Assembly (NCBI GenBank): GCA_910575605.1
Contig: CAJTEW010000001.1
Coordinates: forward strand, 186,001 to 250,000
Source: Lachnospiraceae bacterium
Lineage (GTDB): Bacteria; Bacillota; Clostridia; Lachnospirales; Lachnospiraceae
Length of the DNA stretch: 64,000 nt
Reading direction: 5' to 3'
Below, piece by piece: positions 9,228 to 18,471 of the stretch (position 1 is the first letter of the stretch; every line of letters starts with the position of its first letter). Made by a program: the position numbers and the translations under genes. The notes beneath the pieces were generated by a model. It ran no database searches and had not been told where the DNA came from. It was given only the letters and a program-made list of their open reading frames with translations.

Positions 9228-11381
9228 CTATCTCCTGTCTGTCTGTTTACGAAGCCTGCTCCCAAGTCCCTTAAGCTCTTTAAAACCCTTAAGCCCTCTA
9301 AGCTTCTTAAGAATATTTTTATCCTGTGCCGGCATTTCTGGTTTCGCATGGACTGCTTGCTCCATAAATGCCGCCTGCGAATCAATAAATGGCTCTTTTT
9401 GTTCCTTCTTTCTTGTTTTTCCACTACTTAAAAGCACTCTTGCCTTCACATTATCACTAAGCATAATACGCAGATAATGATTAATCTGTTTCTTAATATT
9501 TTCGTCAAATACTGGAGCTGCCACCTCTACCCTCTTTTCAGTATTTCTTGTCATCATATCCGCCGATCCAATATAAATTTTCTGATCTGCTCCTGTTCCA
9601 AAACTAAAAATACGGGCGTGTTCCAGATATCTTCCTACAATACTTGTCACCCGCACATTATCCGTATACCCAGCCTTGCCTGGAAGCAGACAGCAGATGC
9701 CTCTGACAATCAAGTCTATCTTCACGCCTGCCATAGATGCCTCTGAAACCTTCCTGATAAAATCCACATCAGTCAGGGAATTCATCTTCATGATAATTCG
9801 CCCGTTAGTTCCCTTTCTTATCTCCTCGTCCATAAGATAAAGAACCTTCTGTTTTAATCCTGCAGGCGCCACAATAAGCTGGTCATAGCTGCCTGAAATA
9901 TTGCCGATAGACATATTTTTAAAGAACTCAGATGCATCCCTTCCGATAGACGCATCTGCTGTCATTAGGGAAAGATCTGTGTACATCGCCGCCGTCTTTT
10001 CATTATAATTTCCTGTACCTATCTGAGTGATATACTGAATCTCATTTCGATTTCTGTATGTAATCAGGCAGATTTTTGAATGAACCTTATACCCTTCAAA
10101 GCCGTAAATTACCCGGCAGCCCGCTTCCTCAAGACGCTCCGACCAGTCAATGTTATTCTGCTCATCAAACCTTGCACGAAGCTCAATAAGGACTGTAACC
10201 TCTTTCCCGTTTTCCGCTGCTGCACAAAGATACTCTACCAGTCTTGCCTTTTTTGCCAGACGGTAAATCGTAATTTTGATGGTCATAACATTAGGGTCTG
10301 TAGAGGCCTCCTTAATAAGCCTTAAGAAGGGATTCATGCTTTCATAAGGGTAGAAAAGCAGTAAATCCTTTCTTTTAATCTGCTTCATCATATTCCCCTC
10401 CTGCACACGAGGAGAGTTCTGAGGTGAAAACGGCGTATATGTAAGGGAGCGCTTCATGGATTCCGGAAGCTCCCCACTGATGGCAAACATATATGCCAGC
10501 TTCATAGGCGTCTTTGTCCTGAAAATCTGATTCGGCTTTATCTTAAAACGTTCACAGAAATATTTTTCATTTTCCGGTGACAGCTTCTCGGATATCTCCA
10601 GACGGACAACAGACATTTTCCGCCGCTTGTGCAGTGTCTGCTGCATCAGATAACGAAAATCATCATTGACCTCCAGCGCCTCGTCATCAGGCGCCACATC
10701 TGCATTTCTCGTCACGCAGATTGAATTGGCCTCGGAAACCTCATACTGGGAAAATACAAGGTCTAAAAATTCCACAATTACTTTCTCCATACGGATATAG
10801 CGGATATCATGCCCCGGCAGATATAAAACCTCTGACACAAACTGGGGCACTGGTACAATGCCGAACATAGTCTTATCTTTCAATTTCAGTGTAGCTGTCA
10901 CATAGATTTCCTTGTTGAGAAGATGAGGAAACGGATGGTTTGCATCCACAATCTGGGGAGAAAGCACCGGAAGAATCTGGTCCTTAAAATATTTTTTTAC
11001 ATACTTCTTCTCCTGCTGCTCAAGCTCCTTAAAATCGAGCCCACAGACCCCGTAAGGATGAAGCTGCTTTTTAATCTCAGCATAAGTTTTATCCCTCTCC
11101 TTATAAAGGGGAGATACCTCCGCAAAAATCTGCTCAAGCTGATCGTGGGGCGTCATCCCTGAGCGGGCGTCCCTTGTATTTGCGTCCGTATGGGCCATGT
11201 CAAAGAGGCTGCCTACACGAATCATAAAAAACTCGTCCAGATTGCTTGTAAATATAGCAACAAACTTCATACGCTCCAGAAGCGGCACAGACGGATCCTG
11301 CGCCTCCTCTAAAACCCTGTGATTAAATTTCAGCCAGGATAATTCCCTGTTCTGCGTATAATTTAAGATATTCATATCCAT
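9228..11381 (-). CDS. ppk1: Polyphosphate kinase 1
   Basis: Membrane-associated enzyme that polymerises ATP gamma-phosphate into polyphosphate. The 717 residues comprise the N-terminal domain (YTQNRELSWLKFNHRVLEEA), the PHP-like head domain and two phospholipase-D-like catalytic domains. Catalytic histidines are visible in YKVHSKICLITYR and YLEHARIFSFG, and GTGNYNEKTAAMYTDLSLMT is intact. The last 40 residues are basic and low-complexity (LKKLRGLKGFKELKGLG), beyond the usual end of the family. It lies between asd and topB in one direction with short gaps. Confidence 0.95.
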   Translation of the reverse strand: MDMNILNYTQNRELSWLKFNHRVLEEAQDPSVPLLERMKFVAIFTSNLDEFFMIRVGSLFDMAHTDANTRDARSGMTPHDQLEQIFAEVSPLYKERDKTYAEIKKQLHPYGVCGLDFKELEQQEKKYVKKYFKDQILPVLSPQIVDANHPFPHLLNKEIYVTATLKLKDKTMFGIVPVPQFVSEVLYLPGHDIRYIRMEKVIVEFLDLVFSQYEVSEANSICVTRNADVAPDDEALEVNDDFRYLMQQTLHKRRKMSVVRLEISEKLSPENEKYFCERFKIKPNQIFRTKTPMKLAYMFAISGELPESMKRSLTYTPFSPQNSPRVQEGNMMKQIKRKDLLLFYPYESMNPFLRLIKEASTDPNVMTIKITIYRLAKKARLVEYLCAAAENGKEVTVLIELRARFDEQNNIDWSERLEEAGCRVIYGFEGYKVHSKICLITYRNRNEIQYITQIGTGNYNEKTAAMYTDLSLMTADASIGRDASEFFKNMSIGNISGSYDQLIVAPAGLKQKVLYLMDEEIRKGTNGRIIMKMNSLTDVDFIRKVSEASMAGVKIDLIVRGICCLLPGKAGYTDNVRVTSIVGRYLEHARIFSFGTGADQKIYIGSADMMTRNTEKRVEVAAPVFDENIKKQINHYLRIMLSDNVKARVLLSSGKTRKKEQKEPFIDSQAAFMEQAVHAKPEMPAQDKNILKKLRGLKGFKELKGLGSRLRKQTDRR

Positions 11382-11405
11382 CCTTCTTACCTCATCTTAT
11401 ATCCT

Positions 11406-12491
11406 TTACTTTGCCTGAATATATCCCTTTGCTGTAAGAGCCTCTGCACAGAGAACTGCGCCGCCTGCCGCGCCCCGAACAGTATTGTGGGACAGGCCGA
11501 TAAATTTGTAATCAAACATTGTATCCTGGCGGAGACGTCCTATAGAAATCCCCATACCATTTTCATAATTTACATCTAGGCTTACCTGAGGACGGTTATC
11601 CTCCTCAAGATACTGGATAAACTGCTTCGGCGCACTGGGGAGACCCTCTTTTTGGGGGAATCCCCTGTAGCTTACAAGCTTCTCAATCAGCTCTTCCTTA
11701 GACGGCTTCTTTTCAAAGTTGATAAATACTGCCGCTGTATGCCCGTCAAGCACCGGCACCCGGATACACTGGCATGTAATCTTTGGGAAGGCTGCCTTTA
11801 CAATCTGTCCGCACTCTACATGCCCTAATACGCGCAGGGGCTCCTGCTCACTCTTTTCCTCCTCGCCGCCAATATACGGAATAATATTCTCCACCATCTC
11901 CGGCCAGTCCTTAAATGTCTTCCCAGCTCCTGAAATAGCCTGATAGGTTGTAGCCACAACCTCCTTTGGGCCAAACTCCCTCCACGCTGCAAGACACGGC
12001 GCATAACTCTGAATAGAACAGTTAGGCTTTACTGCAATAAATCCCTTCTTCGTCCCAAGGCGCTTTTTCTGATCTTTAATCACCTCAAAATGTTCCGAGT
12101 TAATCTCCGGTATAACCATAGGCACATCCGGCGTCCATCTATGAGCGCTGTTATTTGATACGACCGGCGTCTCTGTTCTCGCATAAGCCTCCTCAATTGC
12201 ACGGATCTCGTCCTTCGACATATCAACTGCACTAAAAACAAAGTCTACAGAAGAAGCTGCCTTCTCCACCTCATTTACATCAGAAACGACCAGCTTTTTT
12301 ACCCCCTCCGGCATAGGTTTTTTCATCTTCCAGCGCTCTCCCACAGCCTCCTCATAAGTCTTTCCAGCTGACCGGGGGCTTGCCGCGGCTGTCACAACCT
12401 CAAACCACGGATGATCTTCAAGCAGAGAGATAAATCGCTGTCCCACCATTCCTGTTGCACCTAAAATTCCTACTCTTAATTTCTTATCCAT
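11406..12491 (-). CDS. asd: Aspartate-semialdehyde dehydrogenase
   Basis: NADPH-dependent reduction of aspartyl phosphate to the semialdehyde, the branch point to lysine, diaminopimelate, threonine and methionine. The 361 residues and sequence features fit the archaeal/fungal-type enzyme rather than the E. coli type. The Rossmann start is RVGILGATGMVGQRF, and the catalytic cysteine is in VKPNCSIQSYAPC. HTAAVFINFEKKPS and a C-terminal GLSHNTVRGAAGGAV complete the domain. It is followed 24 bases later by ppk1 and preceded by argH at 34 bases. Confidence 0.95.
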   Translation of the reverse strand: MDKKLRVGILGATGMVGQRFISLLEDHPWFEVVTAAASPRSAGKTYEEAVGERWKMKKPMPEGVKKLVVSDVNEVEKAASSVDFVFSAVDMSKDEIRAIEEAYARTETPVVSNNSAHRWTPDVPMVIPEINSEHFEVIKDQKKRLGTKKGFIAVKPNCSIQSYAPCLAAWREFGPKEVVATTYQAISGAGKTFKDWPEMVENIIPYIGGEEEKSEQEPLRVLGHVECGQIVKAAFPKITCQCIRVPVLDGHTAAVFINFEKKPSKEELIEKLVSYRGFPQKEGLPSAPKQFIQYLEEDNRPQVSLDVNYENGMGISIGRLRQDTMFDYKFIGLSHNTVRGAAGGAVLCAEALTAKGYIQAK

Positions 12492-12525
12492 GTTCTATCC
12501 ATCTCCTTTTCTTTCTCTTATTTTA

Positions 12526-13905
12526 TCAATATTCTTCCATATATCTTCTGTATACAAGCAGCGCCTCTTTCATAGACAAAAGTCCCGGAGCACCTGTTGT
12601 AATCCGCCTGTCAACACAGTTCTTAAGCTTTATAGCTTCAAAGATATCTTCTTTAAATACTGGTGATATCTTCTGATATTCTGAAAGGGGAAGGTCATCA
12701 AGGGCGGTTCCTCTTTCCATGCAAAGAAGGACAAGCTGCCCCACAATCCCATGGGCATCTCTAAACGGTACACCGTGATTTACCAGATAATCCGCCGCAT
12801 CTGTGGCATTCGTAAAGCCCTGCTTCGCACTTGCCTCCATCCTGTCTTTTTTAAACTGCATACTGCGAAGCATGCCTTCAAACAGTGTCAGGCATCCTTT
12901 CACATTATCTATAGCATCAAAGGCCCACTCCTTATCCTCCTGCATATCCTTATTATATGCAAGGGGAAGTCCTTTCATAGTCGTAAGGAGGGCATTTAAC
13001 GCACCGTAAACCCGCCCTGTCTTTCCTCTTACAAGCTCTGCAATGTCAGGATTCTTCTTCTGGGGCATAATACTGCTCCCTGTACTGAAAGCATCATCGA
13101 TTTCCACAAACTGGTATTCATTGGAATTCCAGATAATAATCTCCTCTGAAAATCTGCTTAAATGCATCATAATAATAGAGAGGGCAGACAGAAGTTCTAA
13201 AAGGTAATCTCTGTCCGACACCCCGTCAATACTGTTAAAAGTAGGTCCGTCAAAGCCAAGAAGCTTCGCCGTATACTCCCTGTCAAGGGGATAGGTGGTT
13301 CCTGCAAGGGCTCCTGAGCCAAGAGGACAGGTATTCATTCTTTTGTAAATGTCCAAAAGTCTCTCATGATCTCGTCTGAACATCTCAAAATAAGCGCCCA
13401 TATGGTGTGCAAGAGTTATAGGTTGTGCTTTCTGAAGATGGGTAAAGCCCGGCATATATGTATCCAGGTTATCCTCCATAATACCAATCACTGCATATAA
13501 AAGATTCTTTAATATATTATCAAGTATCAGTATTTCATCCCTGATGTACATCTTCATATCCAGAGCCACCTGATCGTTCCTGCTTCTTCCTGTGTGAAGT
13601 TTCTTGCCTGTTGAACCAATTCTGTCAATCAGCGTCGCTTCCACAAAGCTGTGTATATCTTCATACTGGTCTGTAATCTTAAGACGTCCCTGCGTGACAT
13701 CATCTAAAATGCCGGTCAGTCCTGTTATAATCTTTTCCTTCTCTATATCATTCAAAATGCCCTGTTTTGCCAGCATCATCACGTGGGCAATGCTTCCCTT
13801 GATATCTTGGGCATAAAACCTTTTGTCAAACGCTATGGACGCATTAAATTTGTATACTAGCTGGTCCGTCTCTTTTGTAAAACGGCCTCCCCATAACTGT
13901 GCCAT
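12526..13905 (-). CDS. argH: Argininosuccinate lyase
   Basis: Splits argininosuccinate into arginine and fumarate, the last step of arginine synthesis. The protein has the superfamily signature SSIMPQKKNPDIAEL and the N-terminal MAQLWGGRFTKETDQ expected of ArgH. The start at 13905 is chosen over an in-frame ATG 33 bases upstream because it gives the family N-terminus and is preceded by AAGGAGAAGG. The resulting 459 residues match the family. The neighbouring gene upstream is queH and downstream is asd, an amino-acid cluster by proximity. Confidence 0.95.
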   Translation of the reverse strand: MAQLWGGRFTKETDQLVYKFNASIAFDKRFYAQDIKGSIAHVMMLAKQGILNDIEKEKIITGLTGILDDVTQGRLKITDQYEDIHSFVEATLIDRIGSTGKKLHTGRSRNDQVALDMKMYIRDEILILDNILKNLLYAVIGIMEDNLDTYMPGFTHLQKAQPITLAHHMGAYFEMFRRDHERLLDIYKRMNTCPLGSGALAGTTYPLDREYTAKLLGFDGPTFNSIDGVSDRDYLLELLSALSIIMMHLSRFSEEIIIWNSNEYQFVEIDDAFSTGSSIMPQKKNPDIAELVRGKTGRVYGALNALLTTMKGLPLAYNKDMQEDKEWAFDAIDNVKGCLTLFEGMLRSMQFKKDRMEASAKQGFTNATDAADYLVNHGVPFRDAHGIVGQLVLLCMERGTALDDLPLSEYQKISPVFKEDIFEAIKLKNCVDRRITTGAPGLLSMKEALLVYRRYMEEY

Positions 13906-13982
13906 AACCTTCTCCTTCCTTTTTTGAAAATTCGACATTTATTTTATCATATTTTTTTTAAAAATGGAATATCCGTTACTCT

Positions 13983-14591
13983 CTATTTCCTATCACGTCT
14001 GGAATACTCGCAGCCGCAGTAATCCTGGCGGTAAAGTCCGAATTCCTTTGACAGTTCAATGGAGCGTTTATACCCGTTCTTCTTCTTAAAATCCGACTGA
14101 AGATAAGTAACCGCATACTCCTCTGCAAGCCTTATTCCAATCTCGTTTAACTGGTCCGCATTTTTAAGAGGGCTTATACTTAGCGTAGTCGTATAGTAGT
14201 CAAACTCTCCTTCTTTTGCCAGAATTGCTGCCTCTCTTAAGCGGAGCTCATAGCATTTGAGGCACCTCTCCCCGCCTTCCTTTAAGTGCTCCATTCCCTC
14301 TGCAATTTCATTAAAAGCATCTCTATCATAATTCCCTGCAATAAAGGAAACTGGATGCTTTACCTTCATATCTCCAATCAGCATTTGCTGCTCTAGTATA
14401 CGCTTCGTATACTCACTCTCAGGAAATACATTCGGATTATAGTAAAACACAGTGATCTCAAAATACTCCCCCAGGTATTCCAGTACATAACTGCTGCAGG
14501 GTGCGCAGCAGCTATGAAGCAGAAGTCTGGGAACTCTTTCTTCCTTCTTAAGCCTCTCAAGCAGCTTATCCAACTCCTTCTGGTAATTCAT
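13983..14591 (-). CDS. queH: Epoxyqueuosine reductase QueH
   Basis: Reduces epoxyqueuosine to queuosine in tRNA wobble positions, a cobalamin-independent replacement for QueG. The 202-residue protein carries the diagnostic cysteine sets: LLLHSCCAPCSSYVLEYL near residue 30, GGERCLKCYELRL in the middle and YRQDYCGCEYSRR at the C-terminus. These supply iron-sulfur and iron ligands. The gene is transcribed away from the disrupted ABC ATPase, and the 135-base gap between them serves as a divergent promoter region. Confidence 0.93.
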   Translation of the reverse strand: MNYQKELDKLLERLKKEERVPRLLLHSCCAPCSSYVLEYLGEYFEITVFYYNPNVFPESEYTKRILEQQMLIGDMKVKHPVSFIAGNYDRDAFNEIAEGMEHLKEGGERCLKCYELRLREAAILAKEGEFDYYTTTLSISPLKNADQLNEIGIRLAEEYAVTYLQSDFKKKNGYKRSIELSKEFGLYRQDYCGCEYSRRDRK

Positions 14592-14726
14592 GGCCTTCTT
14601 TCTCCTTAAAGTATACTCTTTTGCAATTATAACTTTTCCTCATGCGTATGACAAGAGTGAATCTGTCACAAACCTGTGATTTCTACATAATATAGGATAT
14701 ATGTAAACTTTTACCGGAGGTTTTCT

Positions 14727-14866
14727 ATGGAGCAAGTATTAGAACTTAAGAATATCCATTACGCCTATCACAACCTCGAAGGGGAAACCCCTGCACTTAG
14801 AGGCATCTCCTTTGCCCTCGCAAAAGGAGAATTTGTCGCTATTGTAGGTCCTTCTGGGTGCGGCAA
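14727..14866 (+). pseudogene. 5' part of ABC importer ATPase gene, interrupted by E1
   Basis: Encodes the first 46 residues of a nitrate/sulfonate/thiamine-precursor-type ABC ATPase, from MEQVLELKNIHYAYHN to the P-loop GPSGCG. Frame then runs into element E1 and stops. The rest of the gene begins at 39494. Joining 14727-14866 to 39494-40121 gives one open frame of 255 residues in which the P-loop reads GPSGCGKSTLL. A ribosome binding site, CCGGAGG, precedes the start. The importer is inactive while E1 is inserted, because the Walker lysine is lost. Confidence 0.93.
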
Positions 14867-14891
14867 TGCGATGTGTCCGCAGCGGAAACAA
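14845..14891. other. Left attachment junction of E1 (attL)
   Basis: The ATPase sequence ends in CGGCAA (14861-14866), and the same hexamer is present at the right junction (39488-39493). Inside the element, 12 bases from the AA core, lies GCAGCGGAAACAA (14879-14891). It is repeated in inverted orientation as GCAGTGGAAACAA exactly 12 bases inside the right junction. Core placement at AA (14865-14866) is the only one that makes the two arms equidistant. This is the half-site arrangement expected for a large serine recombinase. Confidence 0.85.
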
Positions 14892-14898
14892 TTCTTTC

Positions 14899-14943
14899 GG
14901 CAGCCACTGATTTTGCTCCGCTTTCTTCCCATCAATGGCTGCC
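14899..14943. terminator. Hairpin over the recombinase stop codon
   Basis: GGCAGCCACTGAT and ATCAATGGCTGCC form a near-perfect 13-base stem with a 19-base loop, covering the stop codon of the E1 recombinase and lying next to the attachment arm. There is no T-run. It may limit read-through out of the element or protect the recombinase mRNA end. Confidence 0.4.
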
Positions 14944-16572
14944 ATAGATAAAAATATGGGCTTGTTCTCCATCCCAGACAACCTTGTCGAGAATCATACG
15001 CAGATACTCTCTTTTTTCAGGTACAGACAGCGTGTCAAACAGCTTGCGAAAAGAAGATAGCTGCTCCATTAAAAATTCCAGTTGTTCTTTATCTCCTTGC
15101 ACACTTCTTCCATCCTCTCCTATATCGGTCCTCTCTTTTTCCAATGCTGTACATTCCTCATTCAGCTTTAATATCTGTTTTTCTATCTGGCTGATAAATT
15201 CCTCGTTTCCCCCTGATTTTCCAAGCGCACAAATCAGATTTTGTACTTCTTTCTTACGGCTCCTGATTTCCTGATCTAAAATGTCAACGGTTGATATTTT
15301 ATCTTCTTTCGTTTCACTGACTCGCTCTATCGCTTTTTCTAACATTTTATGGATATTGGAATTTTCCTCTGAATATCGCAAAACCTCCCTACAGACCAAC
15401 TCATCCAATGTATTGCCCTGCACGTTTGACACAGAACATTTCTCGCCATGAGTCAAATCCTTATAAGGACAAAGATAAGAAAATTTCCTGTCTCCCTGTT
15501 CTGTTACTTGTTCGGAAGAATAATATTTTGGACGCATTACATGTCCGCAGGAGCAATATAAAATCCCTGATAAAAGAGAAACTTTATTCTGAGGTTTGTG
15601 CCACATATCTCCTCTGGAACGATTTCTCTCAAGAATATTTTGCACTTTTACAAATTCTTTCCCTGTTACAATCCCTTTATGTCTTCCTAACGCAATAATC
15701 CATTTTTCCGGTGAATTATCCTTTCCTTTATATTCGGTAGAAGATGTCTTCGCATAGGAAATCATACCTCTGCTCCCATCTGCTTCCTCTTCATCCATAC
15801 AAACCTGACATCCAAGGTTCCAAAAGTATGTATACGACTCCTGATCTGCCATACAATACACTGGATTCGTTAAAATATCCCGTATAGCAGTTGTTGAATA
15901 TTCTTTTCCGCGTTTTGTGCGGATATCGTGATTCAAAAAATATTTCACAATTCCGATTAACGATTGTTTTTCTAAATATTCACGAAAAATAAAACGGACA
16001 ATTTTCATCTCCTCTTCATCAACTACAAGCCGAAAACTCTTTTTATTCCTGCCATTTATAGATACCTTCTCCTCCGCTTCTGCCGTAAACCCAAGAGGTG
16101 TATTCCCTCCCAGCCATCTGCCTTTTCTGGCAAGCATGATCATATTATCCCTGACGCGCTCTGCAATCTGCTCTCGTTCCATTTGAGCCAATACTCCGGC
16201 AAAGTACAGCATTGCTTTGCCGATCGGTGTAGATGTATCAAACCGTTCCTTGATACTAATAAACAACACATTCAACTTATTTAATGTCTCTACCAGATTT
16301 GCCAAATCTGCAATATTTCTTCCTAATCTATCCAGTTTATAGCATACCAGATAATCACAATTTCCTTTTTTGATTTCTCCCATCATTTTCTGAAACTGCG
16401 GACGATTGGTATTTTTCCCGGAATAGCCTTCATCTTCGTATTCTATAATCTCTGCATTTTCTGATTCAGGGATATTGTATCTTATATAATCTTTACACAT
16501 AGAAATCTGATTTTCTACACTTTCACCTCTGCCTGTCCATTTCGATTTTCTGCTATAAATAAATATTCTCAT
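14932..16572 (-). CDS. Large serine recombinase of E1
   Basis: Site-specific integrase/excisionase of 546 residues. It has an N-terminal resolvase domain with the nucleophilic serine in IYSRKSKW, and the conserved DRLGRN and GVLAQMEREQIAERVR region. A recombinase domain follows, then a zinc ribbon (YCSCGHVMRPKYY paired with LCPYKD and EKCS, about residues 350-400) and a coiled-coil C-terminal tail. The start is placed at the second ATG (16572) because the upstream AAAGGAGA lies too close to the first. Its position immediately inside the left junction makes it the integrase of this element. Confidence 0.95.
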   Translation of the reverse strand: MRIFIYSRKSKWTGRGESVENQISMCKDYIRYNIPESENAEIIEYEDEGYSGKNTNRPQFQKMMGEIKKGNCDYLVCYKLDRLGRNIADLANLVETLNKLNVLFISIKERFDTSTPIGKAMLYFAGVLAQMEREQIAERVRDNMIMLARKGRWLGGNTPLGFTAEAEEKVSINGRNKKSFRLVVDEEEMKIVRFIFREYLEKQSLIGIVKYFLNHDIRTKRGKEYSTTAIRDILTNPVYCMADQESYTYFWNLGCQVCMDEEEADGSRGMISYAKTSSTEYKGKDNSPEKWIIALGRHKGIVTGKEFVKVQNILERNRSRGDMWHKPQNKVSLLSGILYCSCGHVMRPKYYSSEQVTEQGDRKFSYLCPYKDLTHGEKCSVSNVQGNTLDELVCREVLRYSEENSNIHKMLEKAIERVSETKEDKISTVDILDQEIRSRKKEVQNLICALGKSGGNEEFISQIEKQILKLNEECTALEKERTDIGEDGRSVQGDKEQLEFLMEQLSSFRKLFDTLSVPEKREYLRMILDKVVWDGEQAHIFIYGSH

Positions 16573-16662
16573 GTCCCGCATTCTCCTTTACAGCTTCACA
16601 GATTGAAGAAAACAGGCAAGAGTCCTCTCCTGCCTGTACAACTATATACAAATGGTCTTATA

Positions 16663-18024
16663 TTATTCGCTTTTTCTATCAAATACAATTCTCCCCATAA
16701 GATAAATTGGAATTGTAATTATTTTACCGGCACATCCCCCATAAGTATCTCCCTTCAAATAATAAACATAAGATACCTTTCCATCCTGAAGCATTTGCAT
16801 AGCCGTCTTACCCTGGTTCTTGCCAGCTTTTACCTCAATCGCATAATTCATATAATTCGTTCTGCTGTTTACAAAAAAATCCAGCTCGCCATTTTTATAA
16901 GAAGCAAACATTGGCGTATTTCCTGCTATTACCATCGCCTCCGCTTGTTTTTTCAAATACAAATACACGAAATTTTCATTCACGATTCCCTCTATATCAC
17001 TTGGAAGTGCGCCCGCTATATTTAAAAAATAGAGAGCTACGCCCACATCACAGAAATAGAAACGACAATTGGGAGTGACATTTAAAATATTGCCTTCGTT
17101 TACTTTTCCGCAATAGCCAATAATATGCGAGCGGTAAAACCATGCAATCGCATGATGAATACTCGTTTTTGTAACCCGGTTTGTATCCTCATGAAACACA
17201 ATCTTTGACAGCTCCTTAACAAGATCAGAAGAACCTTTTTTTTCCTTTAACATAAGTTGTGCAATTGCAGGCAGCAACTGTTCCAAAAGGTTCATTTGCA
17301 GGATATCATCAAAATATCGCTCCGATTCCTGCACAAAAATATGGATAATCCCTCCGATTTCTTTTTGCGCCTCCTGTATACTGCCTGTTTCAAGATACTT
17401 TTTTACAACTGCCGGATATCCTCCGATTTGACAATATATCTTATAGAAGTCTCTTAGTTCCTCATATTCTTCCGGCTTGCTTTTTCCATACAAGTCCAGC
17501 TTGTTATAAACTTCTCTCTTCCCCGCCGCTTCTAAAAATTCTTCAAAGGACAATGTATTCAACGTCAATGTGTCCAAATCTCCCGCAGGCAGAAAATACC
17601 CTTTTTCTATTACTTTTCCCAAGTAACTGCCTGTAACTATGAAATGTGCCTGAAATTCTCTTGCAAACTGTCTAATCAACGAAAAGACCTGGGATGATTC
17701 TTGTATTTCATCTATGAATATGATTGTTTCTTCAGTATCTGCAAAACTTCTGTCAAACAACTCTAACGCCTTATGGATTGGCTTTTCTACTCTTTCCTCT
17801 CCTGGTTTCCATTGTTCCGCCGCAGCAAGACAAGTCAGAAAATCTCTTCCTGTTGTCTGTGCCATATTAATATAGATGCAGTTCTTATAATTTTCCCTTG
17901 CAAACTTTGAGATAATATATGTTTTTCCTACCTGCCTTGCTCCTTCTACTTCCAAAACTTTTCCAGAATGATCTTCTTTCCAGTCTAACAGTTTTTCGTA
18001 AATATCTCTTTTTAAATCCTTCAT
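16663..18024 (-). CDS. AAA-family ATPase with DUF4143 domain
   Basis: A 453-residue ATPase of the AAA_14 type: Walker A in EGARQVGKTYIISKFA (about residue 30), Walker B in TIIFIDEIQESSQ (about 105), and a sensor-like FIVTGSYLG. The C-terminal half has the DUF4143 layout, including the conserved CDVGVALYFLN region and a nuclease-like AIEVKAGKNQGKTA. Such proteins are common in gut Firmicutes and in mobile elements. The cellular role is not established. It sits alone between the recombinase and a 336-base gap. Confidence 0.85.
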   Translation of the reverse strand: MKDLKRDIYEKLLDWKEDHSGKVLEVEGARQVGKTYIISKFARENYKNCIYINMAQTTGRDFLTCLAAAEQWKPGEERVEKPIHKALELFDRSFADTEETIIFIDEIQESSQVFSLIRQFAREFQAHFIVTGSYLGKVIEKGYFLPAGDLDTLTLNTLSFEEFLEAAGKREVYNKLDLYGKSKPEEYEELRDFYKIYCQIGGYPAVVKKYLETGSIQEAQKEIGGIIHIFVQESERYFDDILQMNLLEQLLPAIAQLMLKEKKGSSDLVKELSKIVFHEDTNRVTKTSIHHAIAWFYRSHIIGYCGKVNEGNILNVTPNCRFYFCDVGVALYFLNIAGALPSDIEGIVNENFVYLYLKKQAEAMVIAGNTPMFASYKNGELDFFVNSRTNYMNYAIEVKAGKNQGKTAMQMLQDGKVSYVYYLKGDTYGGCAGKIITIPIYLMGRIVFDRKSE

Positions 18025-18360
18025 ATTCTGCCTCTCTCTAATTTTTGTTCATAGTAACATACAAAAATCTACTTAAAATTGCCTTCGACAATGAACTACT
18101 CCTCTCTTTCATCAATTTATCCAGCTCACATATAAACTCTTCTTCTGTTTTTATTTTACCATACCTCTGCCGTAAAATGTAGTGTTTAAGGAACCTTTTC
18201 TTTTAACATTCCTACATAAAATCTATAATCGCACGACAAGTCTACTCTCTCTTAAAAGATCATGAATCGCGGCATGCCTGAAGAGATATCTCTTTAGAGA
18301 GGCCTTAATTTCCTTTCATTTCCAGTCTCTCTAAAGATTTATTCCCCTTAAAACAACATT
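18025..18360. other. Non-coding gap in E1
   Basis: 336 bases without a convincing gene. The only structure seen is a 10-base inverted repeat, CTTTAGAGAG (18292-18301) and CTCTCTAAAG (18327-18336), with a loop of about 25 bases and no T-run. The promoter for the AAA ATPase gene presumably lies at the low-coordinate side. Confidence 0.5.
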
Positions 18361-18471
18361 TTAAAGAGTCCGTACTAAAATACTATGTATCCACTCAATC
18401 AGTGTTGTTTTAAATACAAGTAATAGCAGAATCAACGTCAGCAGAACTATACTAAGCTTTGTTTTATTCAA
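18361..18471 (-). CDS. Putative 36-residue single-span membrane peptide
   Basis: A short frame starting at TTG overlaps the end of the DUF5688 gene by 8 bases and encodes one hydrophobic helix (SIVLLTLILLLLVF) with a charged N-terminus (LNKTK) and a short C-terminal tail. A strong GGGGAGGG lies about 9 bases upstream of the TTG. No family is recognised. Translational coupling to DUF5688 is likely if it is real. Confidence 0.45.
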   Translation of the reverse strand: MNKTKLSIVLLTLILLLLVFKTTLIEWIHSILVRTL

